Shown: piece by piece, positions 25,513-34,664 of the stretch
Layout: each line of letters opens with the position of its first letter
Position numbering within the stretch: position 1 is the first letter of the stretch
Assembly: GCA_963779765.1 (NCBI GenBank)
Contig: CAVZZP010000001.1
Coordinates: forward strand, 434,001 to 498,000
Source: Silicimonas sp963779765
Lineage (GTDB): Bacteria; Pseudomonadota; Alphaproteobacteria; Rhodobacterales; Rhodobacteraceae
Direction: 5' to 3'
Length of the DNA: 64,000 nt
Made by a program: the position numbers and the translations under genes
Notes under the pieces: generated by a model
The model's input: only the letters and a program-made list of their open reading frames with translations
Databases searched by the model: none
What the model was told of the DNA's origin: nothing

Positions 25513-26538
25513 TCAGTGCCCGGTGGCGGGGGCCGTCGTTTTCTCGGGGAACAAGCCGGAGGCCAGTGGCACGATCAGCTTCGAGACGACAGGCATCAGG
25601 ATGAGGCCCCAGCAAAGGCCGATCACGCCATCGACGGCTGCGGTCACGATCCAAGCCACTGCCCCCTCGGCACGTCCGATAGCGTGAGCGGCGGCCTCGG
25701 CCCAGTGGTGGATGGTCTCGTAGGGCCAATGCCATCCGAGAGTGTCGAGCCCATGCACCATTATGTTTCCCCCGACCCAGAGCATGGCCGCGGTGCCGAC
25801 AATGGAAATCAGGCGCATGAGCGTAGGCATGAATTTCACCAGTCCGCGCCCGAAGCTGCGGGTAAACGCCAGGCGCCCGATCTGGGACAGCTTCAGCCCC
25901 ACGTCGTCCATCTTCACGAGGATAGCCACCGCCCCATAGACCAGTGCGGTGATGCCGATCGCTACCATGGCGAGGATCAGACCCGAGGCGACCCAGCTGT
26001 CGTTTTCCACCTGAGCCAGCGAAATCGTCATGATCTCCGCCGAGAGGATGAAGTCCGTCTTGATCGCGCCCTTGACCCTTTGTTCCTCGAGATGCGCAGC
26101 GTCGATGACCTCGGCCACCTGCGCATGGCTCTCGGGATGGGGATAAAGCCAGTGCCAGACCTTCTCGGCGCCCTCGAAGCACAGGTAGGACCCGCCAAGC
26201 ATCAGAAGCGGCGTGACGAGCCAGGGCAGGAAATTGTCGAGAAGCAGCGCCACCGGCAACAGGATGACAAGCTTGTTGAAGAAAGACGCCCGCGCGATTT
26301 TCCAGATGATCGGCAGTTCGCGGGCAGCAGGCAGGCCGGTGACGTACTTCGGCGTCACTGCCGCGTCGTCGATGATCACGCCCGCCGCTTTGGTTCCCGC
26401 CTTCGCCGCATCGTCAAGGACAGTCGCTCCGACTTTCGCCCCAACCTTGGTGGCCTGAGCCGCCAGATCGTCGACCTGCGTCGCCGCAAGCTTCGCGATG
26501 GCCGCGACATCGTCGAGAAGGGCAAGAAGTCCGCTCAT
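25513..26538 (-). CDS. DUF808 family membrane protein
   Basis: About 341 residues. It begins MSGLLALLDDVAAIAKLAA, typical of the DUF808/YedI family, continues with a charged region containing DDAAVTPKYVTGLPAARELPI, then several membrane segments and the conserved AIKTDFILSAEIMTISLAQV. Function is unknown in all members. The ATG at 26538 is where family similarity begins; the frame opens further upstream at 26604. It is transcribed divergently from the P450 gene. Confidence 0.88.
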   Translation of the reverse strand: MSGLLALLDDVAAIAKLAATQVDDLAAQATKVGAKVGATVLDDAAKAGTKAAGVIIDDAAVTPKYVTGLPAARELPIIWKIARASFFNKLVILLPVALLLDNFLPWLVTPLLMLGGSYLCFEGAEKVWHWLYPHPESHAQVAEVIDAAHLEEQRVKGAIKTDFILSAEIMTISLAQVENDSWVASGLILAMVAIGITALVYGAVAILVKMDDVGLKLSQIGRLAFTRSFGRGLVKFMPTLMRLISIVGTAAMLWVGGNIMVHGLDTLGWHWPYETIHHWAEAAAHAIGRAEGAVAWIVTAAVDGVIGLCWGLILMPVVSKLIVPLASGLFPEKTTAPATGH

Positions 26539-26677
26539 GGCGTGGCAAGTCCCCGAAGTCGCTTTGGTTCCGAAGGGTGTTGCACAGGGCAGCCTGCGCC
26601 TCAAGCCCGCCGGGGAAGAGGCGTCCGTGCGCCTGTCGAAAAGTCAGCCTTGCTTCGGCAGAGATCGGAGTGATTCA

Positions 26678-27919
26678 ATGCCCCCGATGGCCGGCCCGCG
26701 TTCCCATCCGGATCTTCCCACGGTGTCGCAGGATCCGCGCGATCCGGCGTTCGTCCAGAACCCTTACCCGTTCTACCGAAAGCTGAGAGCGCTCGGTCCT
26801 CTGGTCTGGTGGACGGACTACGGTCAGGCGATGGCCACGACGCAGGCCGCCGTCGCGACCGTCCTGCGCCATCCCGGAATGGGGCGAGAGGTTCCTCTCG
26901 ACCGGCGCCCCCAGATCTCGCCATCTCTGGAGCCTTTCTACGCGGTCGAGCGCCACTCGCTTCTGGAACTCGAGCCGCCCGAACATACGCGCATCCGTAA
27001 AATCGCCATGCAGGGATTCGGACGTGCGAGCCTCGCGCGCATGGCTCCGGAAGTCAGCCGCATCTCGGACGCCCTCATCGACGCTTTCCCGTCAGGTCCT
27101 TTCGACGTGCTGGAGGCCTACGCGCGTCCCCTGCCGGCGCTCGTCGTGACCCGTTTCTTCGGGCTGGCCGACGACATGGCGCCTCAGCTTCAGGCTTGGT
27201 CGAACGACATGGTGGCCATGTACCAGGCGCGGCGGAACCCCGCGATCGAACACGCGGCAGGCGTGGCGGCTGCGGAGTTCCGGGATTTCCTCGCTTCGGT
27301 CATTTCAGAGAGGCGCAGGACGCCGGGAGAAGACTTTCTGAGCGAGCTTCTGTCGCTCGATGCCGAAGGCGGCGGTCTGAGTTCGGACGAGCTGATCTCG
27401 ACCGTGATCCTCCTCCTCAATGCCGGGCACGAGGCAACGGTCCACTCGCTTGGCAACGCGGTGGCACGGCTCGCGGGCCATCCCGACCGAGAGCTGGTGC
27501 TGCACCCCGGCCAGATCGAAGGCACCGTCGAGGAGTGCCTGCGCTTCGATCCGCCGCTCCACATGTTCAGCCGCTACGTCTACAAACCCGTCGACATCGA
27601 GGGCGTGACATTCCACCCCGGCGACGAGATCGGCTGCCTCCTTGCCTCGGCCAGCCGCGACGATGCGGTGTGGCCCGACGGCGACCGCTTCGACCCTCTC
27701 CGCACGCGACGTCAGCACCTGGCGTTCGGTTCGGGCATTCATGTCTGCATCGGCGCGTCGCTCGCGCGTCTGGAAATGCAGATCGCGCTGCCGATCCTGT
27801 TCGCGCGATGCCCGCGCCTTATGGTGACCGAGCCGCCCCGGTTCGCCGACACGTACCACTTTCACGGTTATGAACGTCTGATGGTTGAGGTCAGACCGGC
27901 AGATCAGTCGTCGACTTGA
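26678..27919 (+). CDS. Cytochrome P450
   Basis: A 413-residue soluble bacterial P450 that would hydroxylate an unknown small substrate using electrons from a ferredoxin. The I-helix oxygen-binding motif is LLLNAGHEAT, the K-helix ExxR is EECLRFD, and the heme-binding loop is HLAFGSGIHVCIGAS with the thiolate at Cys 357. CGGAG lies 7 bases before the ATG. No ferredoxin or reductase is adjacent, though a ferredoxin-NADP reductase (fpr) lies 5 kb downstream. The end overlaps the convergent Lrp-family gene by 29 bases. Confidence 0.93.
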   Translation: MPPMAGPRSHPDLPTVSQDPRDPAFVQNPYPFYRKLRALGPLVWWTDYGQAMATTQAAVATVLRHPGMGREVPLDRRPQISPSLEPFYAVERHSLLELEPPEHTRIRKIAMQGFGRASLARMAPEVSRISDALIDAFPSGPFDVLEAYARPLPALVVTRFFGLADDMAPQLQAWSNDMVAMYQARRNPAIEHAAGVAAAEFRDFLASVISERRRTPGEDFLSELLSLDAEGGGLSSDELISTVILLLNAGHEATVHSLGNAVARLAGHPDRELVLHPGQIEGTVEECLRFDPPLHMFSRYVYKPVDIEGVTFHPGDEIGCLLASASRDDAVWPDGDRFDPLRTRRQHLAFGSGIHVCIGASLARLEMQIALPILFARCPRLMVTEPPRFADTYHFHGYERLMVEVRPADQSST

Positions 27920-28352
27920 TCTCTTCCATCGAAAGCAGGGCGGTGACGTTGTAGATCCTGACCTCCGAGATCAGCGCCTGATAGAACTCGTCATAGGCGC
28001 GCGCGTTTCGCACCCGGACCTTCAGGATATAGTCGATGTCGCCCGCCAGCCGGTGCGCCTCCAGCACCTCGGGACGCGACCGAAGCGCCTTCAGGAATTT
28101 CGCCTGCCATTCGGCCTCATGCTCCGACGTACGGATCAGGACGAAGAAACAGGCTTCGAATCCCAGCTTCTCGGGATCCAGGATCGCGGTCTGGCGACCC
28201 ACGATTCCCGAGTCGCGCATCTTGCGAATCCTGTTCCAGACCGGGGTCTTGGATGACCCAACCGTCTTCGCTATGTCGTCCAGCGACTGGCTTGCGTCCC
28301 GCTGCAACTCGCGCAGGATTTTCCGGTCCAGTTCGTCGATCCGCGCGGCCAT
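27891..28352 (-). CDS. Lrp/AsnC family transcriptional regulator
   Basis: A 153-residue Lrp-type regulator. The helix-turn-helix (DASQSLDDIAKTVGSSKTPVWNRIRKMRDSG) occupies residues about 18-50 and a RAM ligand-binding domain with HRLAGDIDYILKVRVRN follows. It is divergent from cysG, an arrangement conserved in Rhodobacteraceae, so it probably controls the sulfite reduction operon. A palindrome in the shared spacer is a candidate operator. I start at MAARIDELDRKILREL (28352); the frame opens 16 codons earlier. Confidence 0.87.
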   Translation of the reverse strand: MAARIDELDRKILRELQRDASQSLDDIAKTVGSSKTPVWNRIRKMRDSGIVGRQTAILDPEKLGFEACFFVLIRTSEHEAEWQAKFLKALRSRPEVLEAHRLAGDIDYILKVRVRNARAYDEFYQALISEVRIYNVTALLSMEEIKSTTDLPV

Positions 28353-28402
28353 TCCCGTGATCCCTCGATTGGGCGAAATTCGTTCCGATAGGACGGACAT
28401 CT

Positions 28403-28416
28403 AGAACATTTGTTCT
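28403..28416. promoter_or_regulatory. Candidate Lrp-type operator
   Basis: AGAACA and TGTTCT form a perfect inverted repeat around TT, in the spacer between the Lrp-family gene and cysG. Its centre lies about 60 bases before the predicted cysG transcription start, a usual place for an activator. It partly resembles the E. coli Lrp consensus. Confidence 0.4.
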
Positions 28417-28432
28417 TATCCGCAAGCGCATA

Positions 28433-28462
28433 CTGCCATTTATCGGGACGAAATCCTATAAT
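28433..28462 (+). promoter_or_regulatory. Promoter of the cysG operon
   Basis: A perfect TATAAT at 28457-28462 lies 25 bases before the cysG start codon. The -35 (CTGCCA at 28433-28438, 18-base spacer) is weak, which fits a promoter needing an activator such as the neighbouring Lrp-type protein. Confidence 0.55.
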
Positions 28463-28487
28463 CTAGGACAAGCCCGGAGCAATCGCC

Positions 28488-29873
28488 ATGAAGCACTTCC
28501 CGATCTTCCTGTCCCTCGTGGATCGCACCGTCGTCGTCGCCGGCGGAGGCGAGGCCGCCATCGCCAAGCTGCGGTTGCTGCTCAAGACCGAAGCACGGAT
28601 CGTGGTCTTCGCTGTCTCGCCCGACGAGACCGTGGAAAGCTGGGCGAACGATGGTCGGATCGATCTACTGCGTCGCGCTTTCGCTGAAGGAGACGCCACC
28701 GGCAGCGCCCTTGTCTATGCCGCGTCCGACGACGAAGCGGAGGATCGCCGGGTCGCGGACATCGCCCGCGCCGAAGGCGTCCTCGTCAACCACGTGGACA
28801 ACCTCGAAAACTCCGACTTCATCACACCCGCCATCGTCGACCGCGACCCAGTGACCGTCGCAATCGGCACCGAGGGAGCGGCCCCAGTTCTGGCCCGCGC
28901 CATCAAGGCGGACCTCGAGGAGCGCCTGCCCCGTTCGCTCGGTGTCCTGGCCAGGATCGGCAAGGCGTTCCGTGCCGCCGCCGACGCGTTGCCGCACGGC
29001 CCCGCGCGACGCGAGTTCTGGTCGGACTATTACTTCGCCGCCGGCCCCCGCGCGTTCGACGCAAAGGGCGAAACCGCGCTTCCCGAGACGCTCGACGCGC
29101 TTCTGGCAGACCACCTGTCGCGCGGTACTAGGGACGGTCACGTCACATTCGTCGGCGCAGGTCCCGGCGATCCCGAGCTTCTGACGCTGAAGGCCCGCCG
29201 TGCCCTTCACGAGGCCGATGTCGTGATCCACGACCGGCTGGTGACGCCCGCCATCCTCGAGCTTGCCCGGCGGGAGGCGATCATTGTCGATGCCGGCAAG
29301 GAGGGCTTCGGTCCCTCGACCCCGCAGAACGAGATCGACGCCGCGATCGTGCGTCACGCGCTCGACGGTCACCATGTCGTCCGCCTGAAGGCGGGGGACG
29401 CCACGATCTTTGGCCGCCTCGACGAGGAAATCGAAGCCTGCGAGGCTGCTGGTGTCTCGTTCACCGTCGTGCCCGGCATCACCGCCGCCTCCGCCTCGGT
29501 CGCCGCCATCGGACAGAGCCTGACCCGCCGCGGGCGCAACTCGTCGGTGCGTTTCGTCACGGGCCATGACGTCCAGGGCTACGCCGACCAGGACTGGCGG
29601 ACACTGGCCCGGCCAGGAGAGGTCGCTGCGATCTACATGGGGAAGAAGGCATCCAGGTTTCTCCAAGGGCGGCTGATGATGCACGGCGCCGATCCCGATA
29701 CGCCGGTAACCCTCGTCGAGAACGCCTCGCGTCCCGACCAGCGCGTGATCGCCGCACGCCTCCGCACCCTGCCCGAGGACGCAGCCCTCCTCGAAGGCCC
29801 CGCCCTCATGCTCTACGGCCTCGCGCCTCGCGACGCTGCCGCCATCCAACTGCCAGAGGAGATCGCGCTATGA
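28488..29873 (+). CDS. cysG: Siroheme synthase
   Basis: A 461-residue trifunctional enzyme making siroheme, the cofactor of the sulfite reductase encoded downstream. The N-terminal precorrin-2 dehydrogenase/ferrochelatase half has the NAD loop VVVAGGGEAAIAKLRLL (residues about 13-29); the C-terminal uroporphyrinogen III methyltransferase half has VGAGPGDPELLTLKARRALHEAD, HDRLV, and GDATIFGRLDEE. The stop overlaps the next ATG (ATGA). First gene of the sulfur assimilation operon. Confidence 0.95.
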   Translation: MKHFPIFLSLVDRTVVVAGGGEAAIAKLRLLLKTEARIVVFAVSPDETVESWANDGRIDLLRRAFAEGDATGSALVYAASDDEAEDRRVADIARAEGVLVNHVDNLENSDFITPAIVDRDPVTVAIGTEGAAPVLARAIKADLEERLPRSLGVLARIGKAFRAAADALPHGPARREFWSDYYFAAGPRAFDAKGETALPETLDALLADHLSRGTRDGHVTFVGAGPGDPELLTLKARRALHEADVVIHDRLVTPAILELARREAIIVDAGKEGFGPSTPQNEIDAAIVRHALDGHHVVRLKAGDATIFGRLDEEIEACEAAGVSFTVVPGITAASASVAAIGQSLTRRGRNSSVRFVTGHDVQGYADQDWRTLARPGEVAAIYMGKKASRFLQGRLMMHGADPDTPVTLVENASRPDQRVIAARLRTLPEDAALLEGPALMLYGLAPRDAAAIQLPEEIAL

Positions 29874-30184
29874 GCCGCCGTCCCTTTACCCCCAAGGTCG
29901 TCGCCGCAAACGCGCTTCTCGATGGAGACGCCGTCTGGCTGACTGCCGACGACCGCTGGACCCGCGACATGGCGGAAGCAGAGCTGATCGAGGACGAGGC
30001 CATCGCCGAGGATCGCCTGATCCACGCGCTGTCGCAGGGACACGAGGTCGTCGGCGCCTACCTCGTCGATGCAAAGGCCACGGCGGAGGGCCCGGCGCCC
30101 ACGCATTTCCGCGAAGCGTTCCGCACGCGCGGACCCTCCAACTATCGGCACGGCAAACAGGCCGACGCCGGCCAAGGACTGTAA
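29870..30184 (+). CDS. DUF2849 family protein
   Basis: A 104-residue protein starting MSRRPFTPKVVAANALLDGDAVWL, a family found almost only between cysG and cysI in alphaproteobacteria. There is no signal peptide, cysteine pair or known catalytic motif. Its fixed position implies a helper role in sulfite reduction, but this is inference. It overlaps cysG by 4 bases and ends one base before the cysI ATG. Confidence 0.85.
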   Translation: MSRRPFTPKVVAANALLDGDAVWLTADDRWTRDMAEAELIEDEAIAEDRLIHALSQGHEVVGAYLVDAKATAEGPAPTHFREAFRTRGPSNYRHGKQADAGQGL

Positions 30185-30185
30185 G

Positions 30186-31856
30186 ATGTACGACTATACC
30201 GAATTCGACGAAGCCTTCGTCCGCGAACGCGTGGCCCAGTTCCGCGCCCAAGTCGAGCGCCGCATCGACGGCAGCCTGACCGAGGACGAGTTCCGTCCGC
30301 TGCGGCTGATGAACGGCCTCTACCTCCAGCTTCACGCCTACATGCTGCGCGTGGCGATCCCCTATGGCACGCTCAACTCGCGGCAGATGCGCCAGTTGGC
30401 GCTCATCGCCGACCGGTGGGACAAGGGCTATGGCCACTTCACCACGCGGCAGAACATCCAGTACAACTGGCCGAAGCTGCAGGACGTGCCCGACATGCTG
30501 GACGCGCTGGCTGACGTCGGCATGCACGCGATCCAGACCAGCGGGAACACGATCCGCAACGTGACCGCCGACCATTTCGCGGGCGCCGCCGACGACGAGA
30601 TCGCCGATCCCCGTCCGGTGGCCGAGTTGATCCGCCAGTGGTCGACCGACCACCCGGAATTCCAGTTCCTGCCGCGCAAGTTCAAGATCGCCGTCACCGG
30701 CAGTCCGAACGACCGCGCCGTGACGAAGGCGCACGACATCGGTCTGAGGATGGTGCGGAACGAGGCTGGCGTCGGCGGGTTCGAGGTCATCGTGGGCGGC
30801 GGTCTGGGCCGCACGCCGATGATCGGCGAAGTCATCCGCGACTTCCTCCCGCAAGAGGACCTGCTGCCCTATCTCGAAGCCATCGTGAGCGTCTACAACC
30901 TCCTTGGACGGCGGGACAACAAGTACAAGGCGCGTATCAAGATCACAGTGGCCGAAACCGGGATCGACGAGTTCCGTGCGCGCGTCGAAGACCAATTCCA
31001 ACAATTGCGCGGCGAGTTCGGCGGCGCGGACCAGGATCTTCTTGCCCGGATCGAACTTTCCTTCGCCCCGCCCGAATTCCGGTCGGCGACGTTCGAAAAC
31101 TTCAACGCGGCTCGTCTGGCGAACCCGGCCTTTCGGGCTTTCACCGACACCAACCTCGCGCCGCATCGGGCCGAAGGCTATTGCATCGTCACCGTCTCGC
31201 TGAAGGCACACGGTGCGACGCCCGGCGACGCGACCTCGCATCAGATGCGCGTGATGGCGGACCTGGCCGAGAAATACGGCCACGACGAACTGCGCATCAG
31301 CCACGAACAGAACGTCATCCTTCCGCACGTCCACAAGTCGGACCTCCCGGCGCTCTACGCGACTCTTCGCGACGCGGGTCTCGCCACGGCGAACGTGGGT
31401 CTGATCTCGGACATCATTGCCTGCCCCGGCATGGATTATTGCGCGCTCGCAACTGCCCGGTCGATCCCGATCGCGCAGGAGATCGCGACGCGCTTCGACG
31501 AGTTGAAGCTCGAGCACGAGATCGGGCCGCTCAAGATCAAGATATCGGGCTGCATCAACGCCTGCGGGCACCATCACGTCGGTCACATCGGGATCCTCGG
31601 GCTGGACCGTGCAGGCGTCGAGAACTACCAGATCACTCTCGGCGGCGATCACACCGAGACGGCGGTAATCGGCGAGCGGGCCGGTCCGGGTTTTCCGGCA
31701 GAGGAAATCGTACCGGCCATCGAACGGCTCGTCGGCGCCTACCTCGAGAACCGCGAGGATGCGGGAGAGACGTTCCTGACCGCATATCGCCGCCTCGGCC
31801 CCGATCCGTTCAAGGCGGCGCTCTACCCCGAAAAGGAAGCCGCAAATGCGGCCTGA
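30186..31856 (+). CDS. cysI: Sulfite reductase, siroheme/[4Fe-4S] subunit
   Basis: Assimilatory reductase that converts sulfite to sulfide with six electrons, about 556 residues. The shared cluster/siroheme cysteines are in CPGMDYC (residues about 416-422) and CINACGHHH (about 457-465). FTTRQNIQYNW and ISHEQNVILP are the paired substrate-binding segments of the two pseudo-symmetric halves. AAGGAC precedes the ATG. There is no cysJ flavoprotein nearby; electrons may come from ferredoxin via the Fpr encoded two genes on. Confidence 0.93.
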   Translation: MYDYTEFDEAFVRERVAQFRAQVERRIDGSLTEDEFRPLRLMNGLYLQLHAYMLRVAIPYGTLNSRQMRQLALIADRWDKGYGHFTTRQNIQYNWPKLQDVPDMLDALADVGMHAIQTSGNTIRNVTADHFAGAADDEIADPRPVAELIRQWSTDHPEFQFLPRKFKIAVTGSPNDRAVTKAHDIGLRMVRNEAGVGGFEVIVGGGLGRTPMIGEVIRDFLPQEDLLPYLEAIVSVYNLLGRRDNKYKARIKITVAETGIDEFRARVEDQFQQLRGEFGGADQDLLARIELSFAPPEFRSATFENFNAARLANPAFRAFTDTNLAPHRAEGYCIVTVSLKAHGATPGDATSHQMRVMADLAEKYGHDELRISHEQNVILPHVHKSDLPALYATLRDAGLATANVGLISDIIACPGMDYCALATARSIPIAQEIATRFDELKLEHEIGPLKIKISGCINACGHHHVGHIGILGLDRAGVENYQITLGGDHTETAVIGERAGPGFPAEEIVPAIERLVGAYLENREDAGETFLTAYRRLGPDPFKAALYPEKEAANAA

Positions 31857-33036
31857 CGGAACCCTGCCCGGCCGGGTCATCGACCTGAACCGGCGCTACG
31901 CGCACCACTCGGCGGCGGACGTGCTGAAGCACGCTCTCACCGATCCACAGGTCGGGAAGACAGCGCTCGTGTCGTCCTTCGGCGCTGAATCCGTCGTGCT
32001 TCTGCACATGGTGGCTGTCGCGAACCCGGCGACGCCGATCCTCTTTCTCGACACCGAGATGCTGTTCCCCGAGACGCTCGACTATCAGCAAAGCGTCGCG
32101 GAACGGTTGGGTCTGACCGACGTGCGCGTCATCCGTCCGGACCCGGAGGAGGCAGCTTTGCGCGACCCGCAGGGCCTACTGCATCGGACCGACACCGATG
32201 CCTGCTGCGCGCTGCGCAAGACCGCCCCCCTGCACGAGGCGCTGAAGGGCTTCGACGCCTGGATCACCGGACGCAAGCGCTATCAAGGCGGTCGGCGAAC
32301 GGACCTCGAATTCTTCGAGGCCGAGCTAGGGGTGCGGATCAAGATCAACCCCCTGACCCACTGGGCCCCCGGCGACGTTCAGGAATACATGCTGAACAAC
32401 CGCTTGCCCCGGCACCCCTTGGTGGCACAGGGATATCCGTCCATCGGATGCGCGCCCTGCACAAGCAAGGTCGCCAAGGGCGAGGATCCGCGCGCCGGGC
32501 GGTGGCGGGGTAGCGAGAAAGAGGAGTGCGGCATCCACTTCGTCAACGGCAAGGTCGTGCGCGGCCCCCTGCCCGCGCCGGTCGAGGAGCTGCAGAAAGA
32601 GGACATCATGGCGACAGCAGACACCGTCATCGTCACCGACACGGGCTTCGGACCAGACGACTGGACCCACGGCTTCGGCACGCCGGACGCGCTGCCTGCG
32701 ACGGCCGTCGCTGCACTGGCGGTGGACCTTGCACCCGACGCCGACCTTTCCGTGCTCGACGGGCGGCTCGAGTCCATCGAGATGATCCGCATCGATTTTC
32801 CCAGCTTCTCGGACGGTCGCGGCTTCACGCTGGCGCGCCGCTTGAGACTCAAGGGCTTCCACGGCCGCTTGCGGGCCAAGGGTCATGTCATAGCGGATCA
32901 GTACGCGATGGCGCGGCGGTCGGGTTTCGACGAGGTCGAGATCGCGGCAGAGCTTGCCCGTCGCCAGACCGAGGACCAGTGGCTGGCACGCGCGAACTGG
33001 AAGGCACACGACTACCAGGCTCGCCTGCGCGCCTGA
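31846..33036 (+). CDS. cysH: APS/PAPS reductase fused in frame to DUF934
   Basis: The first ~250 residues are a sulfonucleotide reductase that makes sulfite from APS or PAPS: ALVSSFGAESVVLL, the cluster cysteines CC at about 119-120 and CAPC at about 202-205 (the iron-sulfur type, typical of APS reductases), and the catalytic KEECGIH near 227. From residue 255 (MATADTVIVTDTGFGPDDW) to the end it is a DUF934 protein with RRLRLKGFHGRLRAKGHVIADQ. Elsewhere these are separate genes. AGAGGAC just before the internal ATG at 32608 suggests a separate start still operates. The gene overlaps cysI by 11 bases. Confidence 0.9.
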   Translation: MRPDGTLPGRVIDLNRRYAHHSAADVLKHALTDPQVGKTALVSSFGAESVVLLHMVAVANPATPILFLDTEMLFPETLDYQQSVAERLGLTDVRVIRPDPEEAALRDPQGLLHRTDTDACCALRKTAPLHEALKGFDAWITGRKRYQGGRRTDLEFFEAELGVRIKINPLTHWAPGDVQEYMLNNRLPRHPLVAQGYPSIGCAPCTSKVAKGEDPRAGRWRGSEKEECGIHFVNGKVVRGPLPAPVEELQKEDIMATADTVIVTDTGFGPDDWTHGFGTPDALPATAVAALAVDLAPDADLSVLDGRLESIEMIRIDFPSFSDGRGFTLARRLRLKGFHGRLRAKGHVIADQYAMARRSGFDEVEIAAELARRQTEDQWLARANWKAHDYQARLRA

Positions 33037-33096
33037 GACGCCTTCTATTGACCGACATCAAGGACTATGACGAGGGACGGTTCCAAGGGGGACCGG

Positions 33097-33942
33097 ATGA
33101 CAAAGATGACAGACCAGAGACCCGTGACCCAGACCGCCGCCAAGCCCGCGACCCTGCCCGATGCCCAGACCGTCACGCAAGTGACGCACTGGACGGACCG
33201 GCTGTTCTCGTTCCGCGTGACCCGGCCAGCCAGCCTGCGTTTCCGCTCGGGTGAGTTCGTGATGATCGGCCTCCTCGGCGACAACGGGAAGCCGCTCCTG
33301 CGCGCCTACTCCATCGCCTCTCCCGCCTGGGACGACGAGTTGGAGTTCTATTCGATCAAGGTGCCGGACGGCCCGCTGACCTCGAAGCTCCAGCACATCC
33401 AGCCCGGCGACGAGATCATCCTGAGGCCCAAGCCAGTCGGAACCCTCGTCCTCGACGCTCTCCTGCCCGGTAAGCGCCTGTGGTTCTTCGCCACCGGAAC
33501 CGGCATCGCGCCCTTCGCGTCTCTGATGCGCGATCCGGACACCTACGCGCGCTATGACCAGATCATCATGATGCACACCTGCCGCGACGTGGCCGAACTC
33601 GAATACGGCCAGCAGCTGATCGACGGCATCCGACAGGACGAGATGCTGGCGGAATTGATGGGCGAGGGTTTCGCCGACAAACTGATCCACTACCCTACGA
33701 CGACGCGCGAAGACAGCGGGACCATGGGCCGGATTACCGACAACCTCGTCAGCGGCAAGGTCTTCGCCGACCTGGGCATTCCGCCCCTGTCGCCGGAAAC
33801 CGACCGCGGAATGGTCTGCGGAAGCCTCGCCTTCAACACCGACATGAAGACGGTGCTGGAAGGCTTCGGTCTGGAGGAAGGCGCCAACAGCGATCCGCGC
33901 CACTATGTCGTCGAAAAGGCGTTCGTCGGCGACGGCGTCTGA
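33097..33942 (+). CDS. fpr: Ferredoxin-NADP+ reductase
   Basis: A 281-residue FAD flavoprotein exchanging electrons between NADPH and ferredoxin/flavodoxin. FAD is bound by LLRAYSIASPAWDD and the NADP domain has FATGTGIAPFASLMRDP and MVCGSLAFNTDM; the C terminus ends VVEKAFVGDGV as in bacterial subclass Fprs. AAGGGGG lies just before the ATG at 33097. As the last gene of the cys operon it is the likely electron source for CysI. Confidence 0.93.
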   Translation: MTKMTDQRPVTQTAAKPATLPDAQTVTQVTHWTDRLFSFRVTRPASLRFRSGEFVMIGLLGDNGKPLLRAYSIASPAWDDELEFYSIKVPDGPLTSKLQHIQPGDEIILRPKPVGTLVLDALLPGKRLWFFATGTGIAPFASLMRDPDTYARYDQIIMMHTCRDVAELEYGQQLIDGIRQDEMLAELMGEGFADKLIHYPTTTREDSGTMGRITDNLVSGKVFADLGIPPLSPETDRGMVCGSLAFNTDMKTVLEGFGLEEGANSDPRHYVVEKAFVGDGV

Positions 33943-33970
33943 GGGTATCCCGGCGCGTGCCGGGACCGTC

Positions 33971-34342
33971 TCATCTGTCCAGAGCCAGCGCCATGCGAAT
34001 GTCGGCCAGCACCTCGTCGAGATCGGCACGACCAAGTTCGGCAGCCGCAAGGTCAGCCTCGAAGGCGTCACGGTCGCTTTCCGACAGCGGCGAGGCCTCG
34101 AGCAGATCGATGACGATCTCGCCGTTATAGGTCTCCGGCCGAAGCGCGGACATGCCCCAGGCGGCGCTGGCCAGCGCACTGCCCCAGCTTCCATTTCCCG
34201 TCACTTCGGCAGGCGCAGTCGGAGTTTCGGCCACAACGCTGCGCTCGACCGGTGCCCCGTCCGCGTCGGAATCTCCGGTGGTGATACCGAAGACGAAGGC
34301 GGCAACAGCCGCGAAACTCGATGCCCAGATAATATGCCCCAT
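33971..34342 (-). CDS. Hypothetical membrane-anchored or exported protein
   Basis: A 123-residue protein beginning MGHIIWASSFAAVAAFVFGI, a signal anchor, followed by a short acidic region and a helical domain (SDRDAFEADLAAAELGRADLDEVLADIRMAL). I recognise no family. GGAATGCAGG precedes the ATG at 34342; an upstream ATG at 34372 is possible. It is convergent with fpr. Confidence 0.55.
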   Translation of the reverse strand: MGHIIWASSFAAVAAFVFGITTGDSDADGAPVERSVVAETPTAPAEVTGNGSWGSALASAAWGMSALRPETYNGEIVIDLLEASPLSESDRDAFEADLAAAELGRADLDEVLADIRMALALDR

Positions 34343-34664
34343 CCTGCATTCCTTCTTGAACGTCCGGAACACCCTCCCACGGCGTCGTCATGACAAGACG
34401 CGCGGACGCTGCCAACAACTCTCGGTCGGCGAGCCGGAAATAGGCCGAAGCCGGCGCAACGTCACGGTGGCGATCGGCGGATTCTTGAATGCCGGCAGGG
34501 GTGCGTGATGATTTCCGGACTGCTCGACATTTTTGCCACGGAGGCTGGACCGTACGTGACGCATGGGGGCGCTTTCCGCCTGCCGCCCGAATCCGGTTGA
34601 AAGACAGGGTTTCGGCCTTTATGTTCCGCAACCTGAAAAGGTAACGAAACAAGGAACATCGACC
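34343..34664. other. Spacer and leader upstream of infC
   Basis: This 322-base divergent spacer has no convincing ORF, RNA gene or promoter that I can pick out. It must hold the infC promoter and a leader, in which AAGGAA sits before the ATC start. Confidence 0.4.

Noticed and set aside
24839..26182. A 447-residue minus-strand ORF over the VPLPA-CTERM gene and part of DUF808
   Set aside because: The N-terminal third is out-of-phase DUF808 sequence; the signal peptide at 25417 marks the true start.
29886..31880. 664-residue minus-strand ORF opposite cysI
   Set aside because: Antisense shadow; all conserved motifs are in the plus-strand frame.
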